Made by a program: the position numbers and the translations under genes. This document shows positions 5,938 through 6,550 of a DNA stretch of 6,550 bases, in pieces. The notes below the pieces were generated by a model that saw only the letters and a program-made list of their open reading frames with translations, made no database searches and had not been told where the DNA came from. Every line of letters begins with the position of its first letter. Position 1 is the stretch's first letter. Source of the DNA: CAZSLI01 sp964607705. GTDB lineage: Bacteria; Actinomycetota; Coriobacteriia; Anaerosomatales; PHET01. The DNA lies in the NCBI GenBank assembly GCA_964607705.1, contig CAZSLI010000038.1, forward strand, positions 1-6,550, given 5' to 3'.

Positions 5938-6528
5938 ATGGCTGCTTCGAATCGGTTCGTGCCCGTCACGTTCATCCTGCTCACCTTGCTGCTCGCGGCG
6001 TTGGTCGTCGGCGCGACGGGTTGCGCGGGCACGGGCGGCAACGGCGCAGGAGAGACGTCGCGCAGTGCCGAGATGACCGCGGGACAGTTCCCCGCGAAGA
6101 CGCCGCCACCCGCCGAGCAGCCACCCCCACCGATGCTGCGCGATCCCAAGACGTCGGTGTACTCCTACCTCCTCTGGATCAGCTACGCGTACCGCATCCT
6201 CAACTCGGATGTGGCGACGATGGCGTTCTCGGAGAACGAGGAAGTCGGCGTGAACTCCTATGTCGAGCTGAACCGCCAGGAGGGTCGCGCCATCGACCAG
6301 CGCCTCATTGATTTCCAGATCAAGAGCGTGTCGTCGAAAGGCTCGACGGCAACCGTGGCGGCCCGCGAGCGGTGGAAGTACCGCTACATCTCGACGGCCG
6401 ACTCGCAGTACAACAGCCCGCCCTACGAGGTCACCTACGACTCGACCTACACGGTCGTGGAGCGCCCCGGCAAAGGGTGGCTTGTCGACGAGGTCAAGGC
6501 GGCCGCAGTGGGAGAAGAGCCCAAGTAG
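5938..6528 (+). CDS. Secreted lipoprotein of unknown function, possible NTF2-like domain
   Basis: The 196-residue product starts with a signal peptide: a short N-region with Arg6, a hydrophobic stretch VTFILLTLLLAALVVGA at 10-26, and the lipobox-like ATGC with Cys29 as the lipidated residue. A low-complexity Gly/Ser linker and a proline-rich segment (56-65, PPPAEQPPPP) follow, and then a globular part from about residue 70. Its pattern suggests an NTF2-like fold: the helical YSYLLWISYAYRILN, then alternating strands ending in TYTVVERPGKGWLVDEVKA. The fold is inferred from pattern only. The ATG at 5938 is preferred because GGGAGAGG lies four bases upstream and the signal peptide then begins normally. 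An in-frame GTG at 5857 would add 27 poorly suited residues and would include the predicted promoter. The protein would be anchored on the outer face of the membrane. It is probably transcribed separately from the glycan operon, and no functional link is evident. Confidence 0.85.
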   Translation: MAASNRFVPVTFILLTLLLAALVVGATGCAGTGGNGAGETSRSAEMTAGQFPAKTPPPAEQPPPPMLRDPKTSVYSYLLWISYAYRILNSDVATMAFSENEEVGVNSYVELNRQEGRAIDQRLIDFQIKSVSSKGSTATVAARERWKYRYISTADSQYNSPPYEVTYDSTYTVVERPGKGWLVDEVKAAAVGEEPK

Positions 6529-6550
6529 CCGGTCCCCAGCGCATTCGGCG
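6529..6550. other. Intergenic end of window
   Basis: These 22 bases follow the lipoprotein stop codon. I see no gene start and no complete hairpin. A terminator could continue beyond the window. Confidence 0.4.

Overview
The window is a compact stretch of bacterial chromosome, very GC-rich with strong G/C bias at third codon positions. All eight genes that can be supported lie on the + strand. GC content, one GTG start with clear support and a second likely one, and tight gene packing fit a high-GC lineage such as Actinomycetota. That placement is a weak inference, because no rRNA or other taxonomic marker is present.

Positions 1-51 hold the end of an upstream region. It contains a good extended -10 promoter and a 22-base imperfect inverted repeat that overlaps the ribosome binding site of the first gene. 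From 52 to 3281 runs a complete dTDP-L-rhamnose pathway in the order rmlA-rmlC-rmlB-rmlD. The enzymes are glucose-1-phosphate thymidylyltransferase, a short RmlC-type epimerase, dTDP-glucose 4,6-dehydratase and dTDP-4-dehydrorhamnose reductase. From about 3278 to 5823 follow three glycosyltransferase-type genes: a GT2 enzyme of the WbbL (rhamnosyltransferase) type, a full-length GT4 enzyme, and a 202-residue protein that looks like the N-terminal half of a GT4 enzyme only. Genes are separated by 9 bases or fewer, or overlap by 3-4 bases (GTGA or ATGA), so these seven genes are very probably one operon. Its logic is to make activated rhamnose, then transfer rhamnose and other sugars onto a cell-surface glycan.

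The operon ends in a strong GC hairpin that overlaps the last stop codon (5817-5841). A 114-base gap follows, with a separate predicted promoter, and then a gene for a 196-residue secreted lipoprotein (5938-6528) that probably carries an NTF2-like domain. The last 22 bases are too short to interpret.

I see no RNA genes, mobile elements, CRISPR arrays or prophage genes, and no stretch longer than 300 bases lacks a gene. I found no clearly new biological system. The points most worth checking are the RBS-occluding palindrome ahead of rmlA, the one-domain GT4-like protein, and the short RmlC with an unusual C-terminus.
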